Notes under the pieces: model-generated
The model's database searches: none
Told to the model about the DNA's origin: nothing
The model's input: the letters and a program-made list of their open reading frames with translations, nothing else
Assembly (NCBI GenBank): GCA_027924645.1
Contig: BSBN01000829.1
Location: 4,588,001 to 4,652,000, forward strand
Direction: 5' to 3'
DNA: 64,000 nt
DNA from: Cunninghamia lanceolata
Lineage: Eukaryota > Streptophyta > Pinopsida > Cupressales > Cupressaceae
Position numbers and translations under genes: made by a program
Shown here: one piece after another, positions 34,940 to 47,634 of the stretch
Numbering within the stretch: position 1 is the stretch's first letter
Layout of the letters: each line of letters opens with the position of its first letter

Positions 34940-36047
34940 GGGGAGGACACAAAAATGGTCAATGATTTGGCAATCATAGGCTGAATTATTGGAAAATGCC
35001 TGCCGAGGGATAAAATCAAGCGATGGATTTTGGAAAACTAGAATGCAGGAGTAATAGTGAAATTTCTATCCAAAAGCTTCTTTATTGTTTTTTTCAATCA
35101 TCGAAGGACAAAGAGGAGATTATTCAAGGAGGGAACTAGAGGATAGAGGGAATGCCTCTATATCTACAAAAATGGAAAAAAAATTTCAATCCAATAAAAC
35201 TAAACCCATATGACAAGCCAGTATGGATTTGACTATACAATCTACCCATAAGCTACTGGTCAGAGGAATTCTTGATGAAGATTGGTTAAACCTTGGGACT
35301 ATTATTGGATATCAATGGAGAAATAATGGAGGGAGAGTCATATCTCTATGTGTGTCTTTAGATTGTTGCAATTAACCGTATTTCAGAAGAAATAGTTTTA
35401 TGTGTTGAAGGTGCACATTGGAGGCAAATGGTTGAAGTGGAAGATAATAAAAAGTTTTCTCTCAATTATAGAAGGAGAGATCATAGAGAAACAAATTGCA
35501 AAGAGAAGAAAAAGAAAGTGACCAAAATTTGGGTAAAAGAAGTTTGAACTGAGCCCAAAAGTAGTGAAGAAATAACGAAGGTTGCGCCCAAGGAGAATTT
35601 TTAGTGTTCACAGAAGGTTATCAATCAAGAAGCCATTGTGCAAGAGAAGGATGGGGGCACAAAGACTATCAAAATCACTTTGAAGGAGTATACAAAGGTA
35701 TCCCTAGTTTTGAATAAAGCAGAGGTGAGGAGGGATCCCCCGCCGATCCCGAGTGATCCTTCGATTGATGCAGGCAAAGGCTTTTCCATCGGAGAAGAGT
35801 AGGCTTGGAGGAAGAAAATTATGTAGACTCAGATTGGGATCTATCAAAAGAAGAGGAATGGGGAGTTATGGATATCAAGAAAATTAGCCAATCAGCTTTG
35901 AGAGAGCTTGGAAGACAAAAGAAGGGCAGAGGGAGAAAAAGTAACAAGCAAAAAAGGGCAAAGGAGGTTTCAGAGCTAGGGTTGAAGAACATCAAGGAAT
36001 TCATGAACAAATCCAAGGGAGCAGAAGGCTCCCTTGGAGGGAAATGA
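34940..36047 (+). pseudogene. LINE ORF1 (DUF4283-like, zinc knuckle)
   Basis: The region reads, with many stops, as the nucleic-acid-binding ORF1 of plant L1 elements: KFLSKSFFIVFFNHRRTKRRLF (about 35060-35125), then a cysteine-poor knuckle remnant NYRRRDHRETNCKEKKKK (about 35468-35520). The last 80 codons (35805-36047) are open and end GGK-stop. Their TGA overlaps the ORF2 ATG as ATGA (36044-36047). The DUF4283 call rests on spacing and a few residues, so it is less sure than ORF2. Confidence 0.6.
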
Positions 36048-39000
36048 AGATCCTAACATGGAACGTCAGGAGCCTTTCGGCCCCTGACAAGAGGTGCTTG
36101 GTCAAGTGCCACTTCAAAAAGATTTTGACAGACATCTATTTGTTACAGGAAACCAAATTAAGTAGTGAAGAAGGAAGCAAGTTTGTGAAATATTGCGAGA
36201 GAAAGGTAGGTATTTTTCAAGAAGCTATGGGGAAGGCATGTGGATTAGGTATAATCTAGAACCCAGACAATTTTGAAATAAATATGATGGACTCAAACCA
36301 GTATTAGATGATGTGCTCTGTTGAGAGTCTCTAGAATAATGATACCTTCTATATCTTCAACATTTATGGGCCTATCAAGACAGAAGAAAAATTGGAGGTT
36401 TGGAACAATCTACTTTAGAGAACAAGATTGGTGGAGAACAATCACTATATGATGGGAGGAGACTTCAACATCATTCTGGATTTAAAGGTGAAAAGTGGAG
36501 AGCTGAATAAGGTGTATAGATGCATCATAGAATTCAAGAATTTTATGTCAGAAGCATAGATAATTAATTGCATTCCCAAGAATAGATGGTTCACCTGGAC
36601 CAACAAGAGACATGGATTTACAAATATCTCAGAAAATCTTGATAGGTTCCTTTTAGGGCAAGGTTAGCTAAAAGAAAGCATATATAGTGAACCTAACATA
36701 TCACCGATTGGAATATCAAATGATTTCCTAGTACTATTAGAGATCAAAGCATGCGAAAGACCTCACAAAAGCTATTTTAAATTTGAGAGCATGTGGTGGT
36801 GGGAGTCGAGCCTAATGGAACTCTTGGAGAGTTGGTGGAAGGAAAGTTTGCATTTTAAAGGTACAATTTATTTTTGATTTTTGAAAAGGGTAGGCTATAT
36901 TAAGGACAAATTAAAGATTTGGAACATAGACTCTTTCAAAAATATCTTTATAGAAAAAGAGAAAATCAAGGAGTTGGTGGAGCTCAATGAGTAGATAATA
37001 AAAGATGGGATGTTCTTAGAAGATTTTGTTAAGGAAAAAGAGTTAAAGGAGAAGCAGATGAAGATACTCAAGAGGGAAGAAGTGTTTTGGAGGGACAAAG
37101 CTCGTGAGAAGTGGCTGAAGGAGGGGGGTTTAATACAAAATTTTTCCTTGCCTTGATCAAGGAAAGAAGGGACAAAAATAGAATAGATAAAATCTCATTC
37201 CCTAATGGATCAATTGCAAATGAGAGGTTTGTGGTTGAAAATGAAGCGGTAAGGTATTTCAAAAACCTACTAGGAGAGGTAGACATGTTACCGAGGGAAG
37301 AGGAAGAGGAGATTATAGATTACATTCCTAGATGCATTGATCAAGAAGACAATGATTTGTTCACTAGATAGTTCATAGAGGAGGAAATCAAACTAGCCAC
37401 CCTCCAATTAAATGTAGACAAATCACCAGGACCAGATGTTTTTTCAGCTAGATTCTTCCAAAATTGTTGGAGCTTCATGGGTAAAGACATCCTAAAGTTG
37501 GCAGAGGATATAAGGATCAAAAAAATATTTGTAAAGGATCTTAACAATACGGTGATAACACTTATCCCAAAGAAGACTAACTACAATACTTTCATAGATT
37601 TTAGACCCATCTCGATGTGCAACTCTATCTATAAAATTGTGGCTAAGGCATTGGTAAATAGGCTGAAAGGAGTCTTGGACAAAGTCATTTCATTGGAACA
37701 GAGTGGATTTACACGAGAAAGGGAAATTATAGACAATGTTATTTTATCCTCAGAAGTAGTCCACACAATGTCGATAGAGAAAATCAAAGGTATGCTTATC
37801 AAACTAGATGTGAGTAAGGCGTACGACATAGTTAGATGGAATTTCTTGATAAAAGTGTTGAAAAGGTTTGGCTTTAGTAATAATTGGATAGATATTATGT
37901 ATGTTTGTGTCTCTACTCCAAGGTTTTCAGTGTTTGTAAATAGATCAATGTGTGGCTATTTTGAGGCCACAAATGGGTCGTGGCAAGGTGATCCCTTGTC
38001 CCCATTCTTATTGTAATCATGGCAGAAGTTATGGGTTATCACATTAAGAGGATAAGGAGGTAGGTTTGTGCAATGGAATTAGGCTGGTGGAAGGGATTGA
38101 GCCTCTTACTCACATTCAATTTGCAAATGATACCATGCTACTGGGGGAAGCTACAGTAGGGGAGGTGAAGGTGGTCAAGGAAGCAATAGAAAAGTACTCA
38201 AAGGTGTCGAGTTAGGTCCAAAACAAAGAGAAATCAGAGATCATCTTCTTCAACACCAAAAAAGTATAGCAGAAAAAAATAGCTAAAATTTTGGGGTTCT
38301 CTATTGGACACCTCCCAATTATACACCTAGGCATATCGCTGTTCATAGGAGCTAACAAAACAACATTGTGGGAGGAGTTGTTAAGAAAATGCAGGAAAAA
38401 GGTGAGCACCTGGAAGAACAAATGGCTAATGTTGGTTGGAAGAGTCTTCATGATAAAATTGGTCTTGTCTGTCATTCCAATCTATGCAATGTCATGCTTC
38501 AAGCTAATGCAAAAAGCTACTGCCAGCTTAGAAAGTTATATGAAGATATTCTTATGGGAGGGAGAAAAAGAACAAAAAAGAATTCCATTGTTAAACTAGG
38601 AAATAGCTTGTGGCCCAGAATCAGGAGGAGAAGGGCTTCGATGGTTATTGACTCTAAACATGGCACTGAAAATCTTTCATGGAAAATGTTTAGAAGCCCG
38701 GAAAATCTTTGGTGTAGAATTGTTCAATGGAAGTAATTAGACACCTTGGATCCAAGTAGATTTCTAATAGTCACAAACTCAAGAGGCAGTTTAGTTGTAT
38801 GGAAGTTCATCTGCGAAAGTAGGAATATTATAACTGATCATCTTTCATGGAAAATAGGGGATGGGAGAAGTGCCAAATTCTAGATAGACTCTTGGAATGG
38901 GGAAGCATCCATTGACAGTCTTCTAGGATTCCTAAATTGGATCATTAATGTGGAATAAGAAATAGGATTACATGTAGCAGATTATGTCCTATTAGATAGC

Positions 39001-40007
39001 TCCACTCAGGGGTGGATTTTAAATGGAGATCACTAGAAGAAGCACCTTTGTCAGAGGAAACGAAGGACACAGTTAAAGAGATTTTCAAAATAGAAGAATA
39101 ATATTATCAAAAAAACTAGATGAGATCATATGGTGTGCCACAAAGTTAGGGGAGTACTATGTTAAGATGAGATATGATGTCCAGACATGTTGCCCTAGAA
39201 GAAGCGAATGGCTAGCGCAACTGTGTTGGAATAAGTATCTTCTCCCTAAAGTTGGGGCTTTCTTGTGGACAAATTTGCACAAGAGGATACTCACAAGGGA
39301 TAGGTTGTGGTCCATAGGGTTCGAAGGGTCCAACATTTGCCCAATGTGTTTAAGGAATGAAGAACGGCTAATCATCTTATGTTTAATTGTAGTTTTGCAT
39401 TTGAGTGTTGGAATTGGCTCTCTTCAAAACTAGTTTGGAGTATGGTGAGACAAGAAGATTTATTTAATTTCTTGCTAAGCTGGCCTAAGGGGATGGCTTG
39501 GACACTTGGGGGATATTTGGGTAGTGGCTCCTTCAATAGTAGTATGGCAAGTTTGGAAAGAAAGAAATTGACAGATTTTTAGTGATCAGAGCTTGACTAT
39601 GAATGATATAAAATAGAGAATTAAGGAAGGGATTTGTGAGGTCATGAACGCCCACCAGTGGATCAAAAAGAAAGGAAAATTTACAAAGTGGGATGATAGA
39701 ATGCAGCAAATGTGGAAGGAGCTTAAACGACCAATAGGAATAGCCACAAACATTGATTCCAAAAGACTGGAGGCTAAATGGACAAGGCCGGTAGTAGGAA
39801 GGATAAAGATAAATTTTGATGGGGCAGCCAAAGGCAATCCTTGTCCATCTAGGGAAGGAATGGGCTATTAGAAATGAGGATGGGAAGCTAATTTGTGTTT
39901 TGGCCAGAAACTTGGGAGTGGCATCTAAAAACAAGGCAAAATTGGAAGCCTTGGCCGGGTGGCTATGGTTCTACCTCAACAAAGGGGTTGAAGGATGTAG
40001 ACATTGA
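36044..40007 (+). pseudogene. LINE ORF2: endonuclease, RT, zf-RVT, RNase H
   Basis: The endonuclease starts MKILTWNVRSLS (36044) with LLQETK; GGDFNI (about 36460) and RWFTWTNKR follow. The RT shows KSPGPDVF, TLIPKK, FRPISMCNSIYKIVAKAL, SLEQSGF, LIKLDVSKAYDIVRW and GSWQGDPLSPFLL (to 38016), then FANDTMLLG (about 38125) where FADD is expected. The zf-RVT region reads LPKVGAFLWTNLHKRILTRD and CPMC (39240-39350). The RNase H reads RIKINFDGAAKGNPC (about 39800-39845) and RNEDGKLICVLARNLG. Many stops and frameshifts make it inactive. The NDF after SPIGIS stands where an SDH motif is expected. Confidence 0.85.
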
Positions 40008-40487
40008 AGGCAAATCTTTGAGAAGCATCAACATCACAAGTAATAGAACAATTCAAAACTAGAGACTTAGGCATTGGCCAGAGTTTATTTGGGAAAGCCT
40101 TGACAAGATGGAAAATTGGACGTTATCTCTGAGGAGTGGTATTTTGAGGAGCTGGAAGAGATTCTTATAAAGGACCATGTGGAGATTGAGTAAGGTTCAG
40201 AGTAGTACTTCACTAGAGATTGAGAAGAAATCAAGGGTGAGAAAGACCCTCTCCTGTCGCAGGATATCCCAGAAGATATTGGAAGTACAGTCCTAAGGAA
40301 AGCTCATACAATAGAAATGCCTAGAGATAGCACTCACTCACCTTTTCAAGTAAAAAATGGTCTGATTGAGATGCCTAAAAGGTATGCAGCCACAGTTTGT
40401 CCCTGCTTGGATTCCAAATTAGAAATGATGGATAGTCGGCTAAATCTTTCTCTATTTAAGAAAAGCCAAAGAAGGAAAGAGAAACAA

Positions 40488-41009
40488 TGGCAGGTATAAA
40501 GCCCTTTAGATTTCACTGTGACTGTGTGGAGGAGATGCTGGATCAGAAAATCTACCGTCTGTTCAAGACTGAGGAGGAGGGTCTAAGGAGGGCCATCAAA
40601 GATATTGCAGGGATTGGGGCAACATAGGGCAGCCACACCCACGATGGAGTCTTGATCGAGTGCTTCCATGTTAATAGTAGCACAAGCCACGGGTTCCCTT
40701 GCCAGGGCTTCCAGGTTCAATGGTTTTTTGGTCAAAGATGAGATTAGGGACATTGTCATCCTAGAAGGGCAGCACACAAATCCCAACCCAAAGAAAGGCT
40801 TCATTTGTGGTGTCTTTGATGCAGAGGTGATCAAGAAGAAACAAAAAACTAAAGAAGCTCTTAAGATTTTCAGAGAAGGACTTGAGAGCTGTGATATGAC
40901 AGCCCTTGCAAACTTTGTAAGTCTATATGGTGATTTGTTCTCTGCTAAGAAGCTTGAACGAATCAATACTCTAGCTGATGGAATAAACTCTATCTCTGAA
41001 GCAATGTAA
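40488..41009 (+). pseudogene. Unassigned coding remnant after the LINE RNase H
   Basis: Two overlapping frames look like one protein broken by a frameshift: 40488 onward (FHCDCVEEMLDQKIYRLFKT) and 40668-41009 (SRFNGFLVKDEIRDIV, KKGFICGVFDAEVIKKKQKT, MTALANFVSLYGDLFSAKKL). It is GC-richer than its surroundings. It may be a C-terminal extension of the LINE or captured sequence. I do not recognise the family. 40008-40487 holds no supported gene. Confidence 0.35.
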
Positions 41010-41070
41010 CTTTTGGTTTTTTCATATATATAAAGGGATCTAACCCCTTCTGGTAGAACTTACCACAAAA

Positions 41071-42543
41071 AAAGAGGTTGAAAATGAAAAGAAAGAGGAA
41101 GATGTCTCCCATGGTTCAAAAAACTAGTGGTTTACCAGCAAAGTGAATAGAAAAAGAAAATGAAGAAGTTTGTGATAAAGAAGATAGGGTGATAAAGGTG
41201 GGAGGATGCCGAAATATGTAGATGGACCAAACTAGAAAATTGGACAACACATTTAAAGTGTTGTAAAAGATTTAAAAGGTTGATTTGTACCCAGAATTTA
41301 TGATTTTGCAGAATAGTGCCATGTAGGTGGCTGATACAATGAAATTCTTCAATGCATATGTACATTTGGAGGATAAAGCAGATAAATCAAATGCTAGTGT
41401 CAGAGAAAGGATTGGAACCTTCCATCTTTATTGTTCCTGGTACACAAAGAATGCAAGCAATCTTCTTCTAACATTTTCAGAATTGATAGAGTGTGGATAG
41501 GCTTCCAAACATGATGATCTTCTGATAGAGGCCATTAGCCTGACTTCAATGTAGTGTGGGTTTCTTGTTACCTAGTTTTCCAACACCCAGGAGCTGCATA
41601 GGAACTAATTGCTATACATACATGTTTCTAAGATGTTTTGAGGGTTAGTCTCTGAACCAATTGTCTAGTCTAGAAGTGCCTAAGGAGTATTTTCTAGGAT
41701 CAAATCATGTTAGTATGGTATTAAGTGAAGGAATATATTAAGCATAGTGTAGGAAGGTTTTGTAAAGAAGATCTAAATGTAATGGAATGTCTCCATGGGA
41801 GTTTGCAAAGGTTTTGGCAAATGTATAATCGCAGTTGTATGTTCTCCCTTGCCACCTTTGCTGACACGATTGTAAAAAAGGTTTGGAGATGTGTGACAGC
41901 ATCCAAGTTAATGCAAGGCTTTGTATTTTCCATTCCTTTGTTGCATATGAATCAATGCAATTCTCTTTTGGATTATTAAGTATGTTCATTACATGAAGAT
42001 CTATTAGAGTTATATATGTGAATGTATGTCTAGTTCCATTGATCCTATGCTATATATTTTCTTTCCTCCTTGCATTCTATGACTCTATTACCCAATGGAG
42101 TAGGCACCACTCCATATTTGAGAGTGATCAATCACTCTTTTAAAACAAACAAATCATTCACCTATGGTTTAGGGGAAAAACCATCTTTCCTATGCATGTA
42201 CATTCGCATAGTTGAATCAGTTATATAGGGGTTTTTGTGATAGCTAGTTGTTATTGGTTTAGTGACAACTTTTGGGACCAGGACAATGAGTTGGGTTTGG
42301 TTGTCCATGTTTTTAGTTGTTCATCTGGTTTGAACTTAATACCTATTCAAGTATACCCCTTGGAATATCCCTCCGGAGTCTAAGCTAAGCTCAAAGTGCA
42401 GAGGATGAAACCCACTCCTATAAAGTTGACCTTTAACCCTCCATATTATATTGATGGGCTGATTATGCTTACATGACGACAACCATGGCCTTGTGAGTAC
42501 TATTTTTTCCTAGGAATTGGAGCTATAGTTTTGGAAACCAACA
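41071..42543 (+). repeat. Non-coding region ending in a Gypsy 5' LTR
   Basis: No gene is supported. The first few hundred bases continue the AG-rich repeat. The right-hand part must be an LTR because it ends CCAACA directly before an Athila-like PBS. The left LTR border was not found. The 84-codon frame at 41725-41979 has no recognisable content. Confidence 0.5.
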
Positions 42544-42566
42544 GATTAGTGTCATTGTCGGGGAAT
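42544..42566 (+). other. Athila-like primer-binding site, decayed
   Basis: TTAGTGTCATTGTCGGGGAA differs from the common plant Gypsy TTGGCGCCATTGCCGGGGAA only by G-to-A and C-to-T changes. It lies directly after a CCAACA LTR end. Confidence 0.75.
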
Positions 42567-43305
42567 GAATTATTGTTGGGTTGAAAAGAATGTGAAGACT
42601 CTGCTGGTTGGAGAACCTAGATTTATTTTGAAGCCATGAAGATCACTCACACTTCAAGGGATATCTCATTCAGCGAGGTGGTGAATCTGTTTTAAAAAAA
42701 AACAAAGTGTTGTTGTTGTGTGCATGCTTCAAAGAGATTACAGTTGGTTAAAATACATGTTTTTCTTCCAGATTTGGCCATGGTTTTTTTCTTAGTAAAG
42801 GAACATGGTATTTTCTCTCTTTTTTCATGCATAAATGGTTTGTAGTCAGTCATGGCCAATTAGTATGAACATGGATACCCTATGGAGGCTCCTTGTACAT
42901 CTTCTTATGTTGTAGAGCCTAGGAATGATATGGCCTTTGACCATCCGAGCAATGCACTTTCCAATCGTGGCTCTACAAATTATACAAACCCAAACTTATT
43001 TGAACCCTTGCATAATAAAAATGAGTCGATTAGGCTTTAGTATGAAATTAAAAAAGAAAAGTAGTTTCTTGAGTCTTTGTTGCAGCAAGAAAAGGAATTA
43101 GAAAGCCAAATCAGGCTACGCCAATCCAGGCTGCAGTCCGATCCCCTTCCTGTTGTTCCCAGTTGCTCTTTTCCTTGGCCTCCTCCTATTGTAAATGAAA
43201 ATATATATAAGCAACTGGACCTCTCATGGGTCAATTATGGAAAGCAATCCATGCCTAAAAAGATCTATTCTCAGATGCTTTTATTTGATGGGTGTGAGGT
43301 TTATG
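42567..43305 (+). pseudogene. gag: Leader and N-terminal gag remnant of the Athila-like Gypsy element
   Basis: The part from about 42880 reads as an N-terminal gag segment (PNLFEPLHNKNESIRL, then LLQQEKELESQIRLRQSRLQ) with stops near 43037. It is cut at 43306 by the LTR of Copia C, and no capsid core or pol is present. The assignment rests mainly on position after the PBS. Confidence 0.5.
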
Positions 43306-44911
43306 TGTTGCAAGTATGTGCTAATCGGTGTTGTCATTGATGTCAACAAGCTTGTGTTGTCATTGGTGTCAACTGTGTCTTTTGATGAGGTTGTTGTTGT
43401 TTGATTAAGTTGTCTTGCTAAAAGTGATTTGGTTTCTTTACAGAGGTGTTGAAGATGTTGAGGATGTGCTTCTATTGTTGGGTTTCTTAGTGCTTTTGAG
43501 AAAATTTGATTAATATTCAAAACAGTGTGCTGAAGAAGTCTTCTGGCTTACAGATTGTTGTTCACATTTTTTCTCCGCATTTCTTTTGTGTTGGAGATCT
43601 AAGTGTACGGTTTGGATATGTTGTTTAGAAGTGTTTGGAGATGCTAAATCTAGAATTTGGTGCTTTAGATTGTTGTGCAATGAAAGTTATGTTCACTAGT
43701 TTGAGAACAATGTTTGACAGTGTTTGCAATGTGTATGGGAGAAAGTGTTTTTCTCTGCATTTCTCTGCAGAGTAGTTTCAGGTGTTGCAGCTCTAAATGT
43801 GTGCTTATAAAGTTCTTATCTATCTTCAATATAGAAGGTTCATTATTTGATGCTCCAGAAAATGATTTCTTGTGTAGTGGAGTTCAACAGTGTTGTTTGT
43901 AAGTAGATTGTGAATATTCTTCAGGTGAATGTTGTTGTGGTTAAATTTGTTGGTTTTTAGGTGACTTCAAGATATTTGTGGATGTTTCTAGATTTTGATA
44001 AATCTTTGTGTAAGATCTGCGAGGTGTTTTCACCTTTGAGGAAGTGTGTGCTTAAAAGTCCATAGTGCTAACTCAAGTTTGGATGACTTGGTTATTTGCA
44101 CTAATTTCAGTTATGCTTTGTTGATTGAGGAAGTGTGGAATAACGTGTTAGAGGGAATTTAGGTCTATGCTAAGATGTAGCATGGTCTGCATTCATTCCT
44201 TTCCTCTGCATGAATGATTAGGTTCAAGCCTAATTTGAAATTTATGAATTAAGTTGTGTTGCCGACCTTGGAGAATTTTTTCATGATTGATGATGGTATA
44301 AATAAGTGTCAAGGATTTGTGGATGTATGTATCCACAAATGATATGGTGTTTGTGATGCAAATTTGATTAGTGCAGTGAGATCTTTCATGTGTTAGGCTA
44401 CTGGATGTAGTGATTAGAAGGTGTCTACTATTTTCAGTGTTGTTGTGAAGGTGTTGTTTGTATTGTGGTGAATATTTGGCTTCATTGGAATTGAACTCCA
44501 TGCATAGGTTAGATACAATTATATCAGTTCAAATCCTAGCAATGAGCCACTCTTCCCTTCTCTCTTTCTTTCTCAGTGGGTAGTGAGTCCACCTACAGTG
44601 AGTATTCTTTCTTTTGGGAAGTGAGCCCTAGGCAGTGAGCCCTTTGGAAGTGAGCCTTTTGTAATTTGGTATTGCTACTACGTTATATTGTGAGCTAATC
44701 CTCACTGTGGTTTTTCCCTTTTAGGGTTTTCCACGTAAACTCTGTTATTCTCTTGTGTGTAGTGTTGTTATGATTCAGTTTTAGTTATTTACTTTTCATG
44801 CTTAATCATCAAAACATGTTTAAAAGTTAATGTGGATTTGAATGTTTGTGAGGGTTTGAAATTTTTGATACAACTGATTCACCCCCTCCTAGTTGTCTTG
44901 TGCATTCAACA
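43306..44911 (+). repeat. Copia C 5' LTR (1606 bp)
   Basis: Starts TGTTGCAAGTATGTGC and ends TTCAACA. The first 90 bp nearly match the LTR at 62278, with two GTTGTCATTG(A/G)TGTCAAC units, and then diverge. Near the end are GTGAGCC repeats (about 44585-44660), GTGGTTTTTCCCTT...GGGTTTTCCACGTAAA (44707-44739) and TTCACCCCCTCCTAGTTGTC (from 44877). Confidence 0.85.
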
Positions 44912-44913
44912 AT

Positions 44914-44925
44914 TGGTACCAGAGC
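44914..44925 (+). other. Copia C primer-binding site
   Basis: TGGTACCAGAGC, one base from the canonical initiator-Met site, two bases after the LTR end. Confidence 0.88.
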
Positions 44926-44969
44926 AAGCTTCCTTGGAAGAGAGCTTAATAGCTTGAGGTAGATATGGG

Positions 44970-45749
44970 ATGGTGCACAAGAAGGATGTTCCCCTATTTG
45001 ATGGACCTAACTTTGTACTCTGTAAGGTAAGGATGGAAGCTTTTCTAATTTCTCTTAGTTATGAGATCTAGAAGTCTGTTGAGTCTCATTACACTATACC
45101 TAAGAATGATGCAAGCATTGTAGATGAGATCAAGGCTCATGAAATTAATGGTAAGGCAAAGCATGCTCTTTTAAGTGGTCTTACTAAATCTAAATTGGTG
45201 AAAGTTGCTAATGAGATTTGGAAAAAGTTGAAAAGTGTTTATGAAGGAGATGATTAGGTCAAACAAGCTAAAATGAAGAATTTGAAGCTCATGTTTGAAG
45301 ATGAAAACATTACAAGCTACTTGTAGAAGGTGGATGAAGTTGTCAATGGCATCAAAAGACTTGGTGGAAGTATAGATGATAAAGAAGTGATATTGAAGGT
45401 ACTCAGAACTCTTCCTAAAGCTTACAATCATAAGGTTTCTGCTATTGAATAATTACAAAATTTGAATCAATTTACTAAAGATCAGTTGCTTGGCACATTA
45501 ACTTCTTTTGAAATAAGAGAGTTTGGCACAACTAGTGGAGTTGTAAAGGATGAGACTGCTTTTAAGGTTGGCAAATCAGAGAAGACTGTGGAATCTAATC
45601 CAGAAGACTTTGATGAAGTGAAAGCTAACTTTTTGAGAAGGATGAAAAGGGGTACTAGAAAGTTTAGTGGTAAGTTTCCTTTTAAATGTTTCAACTATGG
45701 AAAAATAGGTCATTATGCTTCAATATGTCTGGATAAAGCTTTGAGATAA
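44970..45749 (+). pseudogene. gag: Copia C gag
   Basis: One frame from ATG 44970, with stops near 45070, 45256, 45325 and 45450. It reads VPLFDGPNFVLCKVRMEAFL, then EIWKKLKSVYEGDD, KVLRTLPKAYNHKVSAIE and a knuckle CFNYGKIGHYASIC (about 45688-45730) whose second Cys is Tyr. It is the same gag type as at 586-1429. Confidence 0.86.
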
Positions 45750-45771
45750 GAGTAGGGAAAATAGAGGTAAG

Positions 45772-47634
45772 GTGGTTAAGAAAAGATATTATGTTAGAGA
45801 AGATGCAAGTATATCTAATGATGAATCTGATTATGAGGATGATAATGGTAATGAATGCTTATTCATAGCCCTAAGAGATGAAACTATTTCTACTAACTCT
45901 AGAAGTTGTGTGAAGGAAAAGGGTTCAGAAGAAAGTACTAACTCTAAAGGCACTATAATGTCTGCTTTTCATGCTAGAAGAGAAAAATATGACTGGGTCA
46001 TTGATAGTGGATGCTCAAATCATATGATAGGTAATAAGAGAAAAGGTGTATTGACAAGAAGGAAAGCTACTAGAGAATAGGTAAATCTATGTTTAATTTC
46101 TAAAGTTGAACCCAAAACAGTGGGTGAGGCATGCAAGGGTGAGTTTTGTACCAAGGCAATGGAAGAACTAATGCAAATTGAGAAGAATTAGACTTGGGAA
46201 CTTGTCCCAAGGCCAAAGAAGAAAAATGTGATTGGAACTAAGTGGGTATTTAGGAACAAATTGAATGAGAATGGTGAAGTGGTAAGGAACAAGATGGAAA
46301 GACTTGTGTGTAAAGGTTACTCACAAGTGGAAGGAATAGACTATGAGGAAACTTATGCTCCGGTGGCAAGAATGGAGGCCGTTAGGATGTTTTTGGCTTT
46401 TGTAACACATAAGGATTTCAAAGTGTATCAAATGGATATGAAGTTTGCTTTTCTGAATGGTGAACTAGAAGAGGAAGTGTACATATAACAATCAGATAGA
46501 TTTCAGCTATTAGATAAACCTGATATGGTTTGCAGGTTGAAGAAGACACTATATGCATTGAAGCAAGCCCCCAAAGCTTGGTATGCAAGGTTGGACAACT
46601 ACTTATTACAGCAAGGATTCAATAAAGGCTTCGCAAATAGCAATTTGTACATCAAAGTAAGTGGAAATCAAATTTTGATTGTGGAAGTTTATGTAGATAA
46701 TGAAATTTTAATGGAAATGAAGGTATGTGTAAGAGTTTTGCAGATGAAATGCAAAAAGAATTTGAAATGTCAATGTGTGGGGAAATGAACTTCTTTCTTG
46801 GGTTATAGATCAATCAAATGTATTTTCATTTCTATGTCAAAGTATGTAAAAGAGTTGTTAAAGAAGTTTGGAATGGAAGATTCTAAACCAATTTGTACTC
46901 CTATTGTTACTGGATGTAAGTTGAGCAAGAATGATGAATCTCCTAAGGCTGATCAGAGCAAGTACATATCAATGATTGGAGGATTACTATATCTGACTGC
47001 TACTAGACCAAATATTATTCATGTAGTTAGTCATGTGGCAAGATTTCAAGAAGATCCTAGAGAGTCACATGTTATGGAAGTGAAGAGGATATTTAGATAT
47101 TTAAAGGGCACTCTGGATTATGGCTTGTGGTATCCAAAAGATGTTGACTTTACTCTAAATGCTTATACATATGTAGATTGGGCTGGTTGTGTAGATGATA
47201 GGAAAAGTACAAGTGGTGGTGAATTCTTTCTTGGATGTAGGTTGGTGTCTTGGCTAAGTAAGAAATAAGATTCAATGTCTTTATTTACTATAGAGGTAGA
47301 GTATATTGCTACAACATCATGTTGCACACAGGTGTTATGGATGAGACAAACCTTAAAGGATATCAAAGTTGTCTATGATGAGCCAATCTCTATCTTTTGT
47401 GATAATACAAGTGCTATTAACATTTCAAAGAATCTAGTGATGCATTCAAGGACAAACCATATTTCAATCAGGGACCACTTTCTGAGAGAGAAGGTTGTAG
47501 AGAATGAGGTAAATCTTGAGTATGTGCCTACAAAGGATCAATTTACTGACATATTCACTAAGTCTCTTCTTAAGGATACATTTGAGTATCTCCGCAAGAA
47601 GATAGGGGTTATTGCCCCTCCTTCATTGAACTAG
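45772..47634 (+). pseudogene. pol: Copia C pol: protease remnant, RT, RNase H
   Basis: The protease active site WVIDSGCSNHMIGNK (about 45996-46040) is followed within some 60 codons by the start of RT, so the rest of protease and the whole integrase are deleted. The RT reads [39 protein letters not shown] and [20 protein letters not shown], then EVYVDNEI, where the catalytic YVDD has become YVDN. RNase H reads DWAGCVDDRKSTSGGEFFLG, a degraded EAEY motif (TIEVEYIATT), FCDNTSAINISKN and KDQFTDIFTKSL, ending at 47634. Stops near 46078, 46190, 46486 and 47266 add to the loss. Confidence 0.9.

Larger units (their letters stand above)
34641..41070 (+). mobile_element. L1-type LINE with RNase H, degenerate
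   Basis: Domains in order on one strand: ORF1 with a zinc-knuckle remnant, then ORF2 with endonuclease, RT, zf-RVT and RNase H. The 3' end is taken at the A-run before 41070 (CCACAAAAAAAG). Both borders are approximate and no certain TSD was found. The element lies in the same AG-rich sequence as the tandem array, and similar AG-rich sequence resumes after 41071. Confidence 0.78.

Noticed and set aside
34641..41083. Target-site duplication of the LINE (AAGAAAGACAAG versus AAGAAAGAGGAAG)
   Set aside because: The region is AG-rich, so such a match is expected by chance, and the 5' border of the LINE is not certain.
41725..41979. Possible small gene with frames on both strands
   Set aside because: No start context, domain or repeat evidence; it lies in sequence leading into an LTR.
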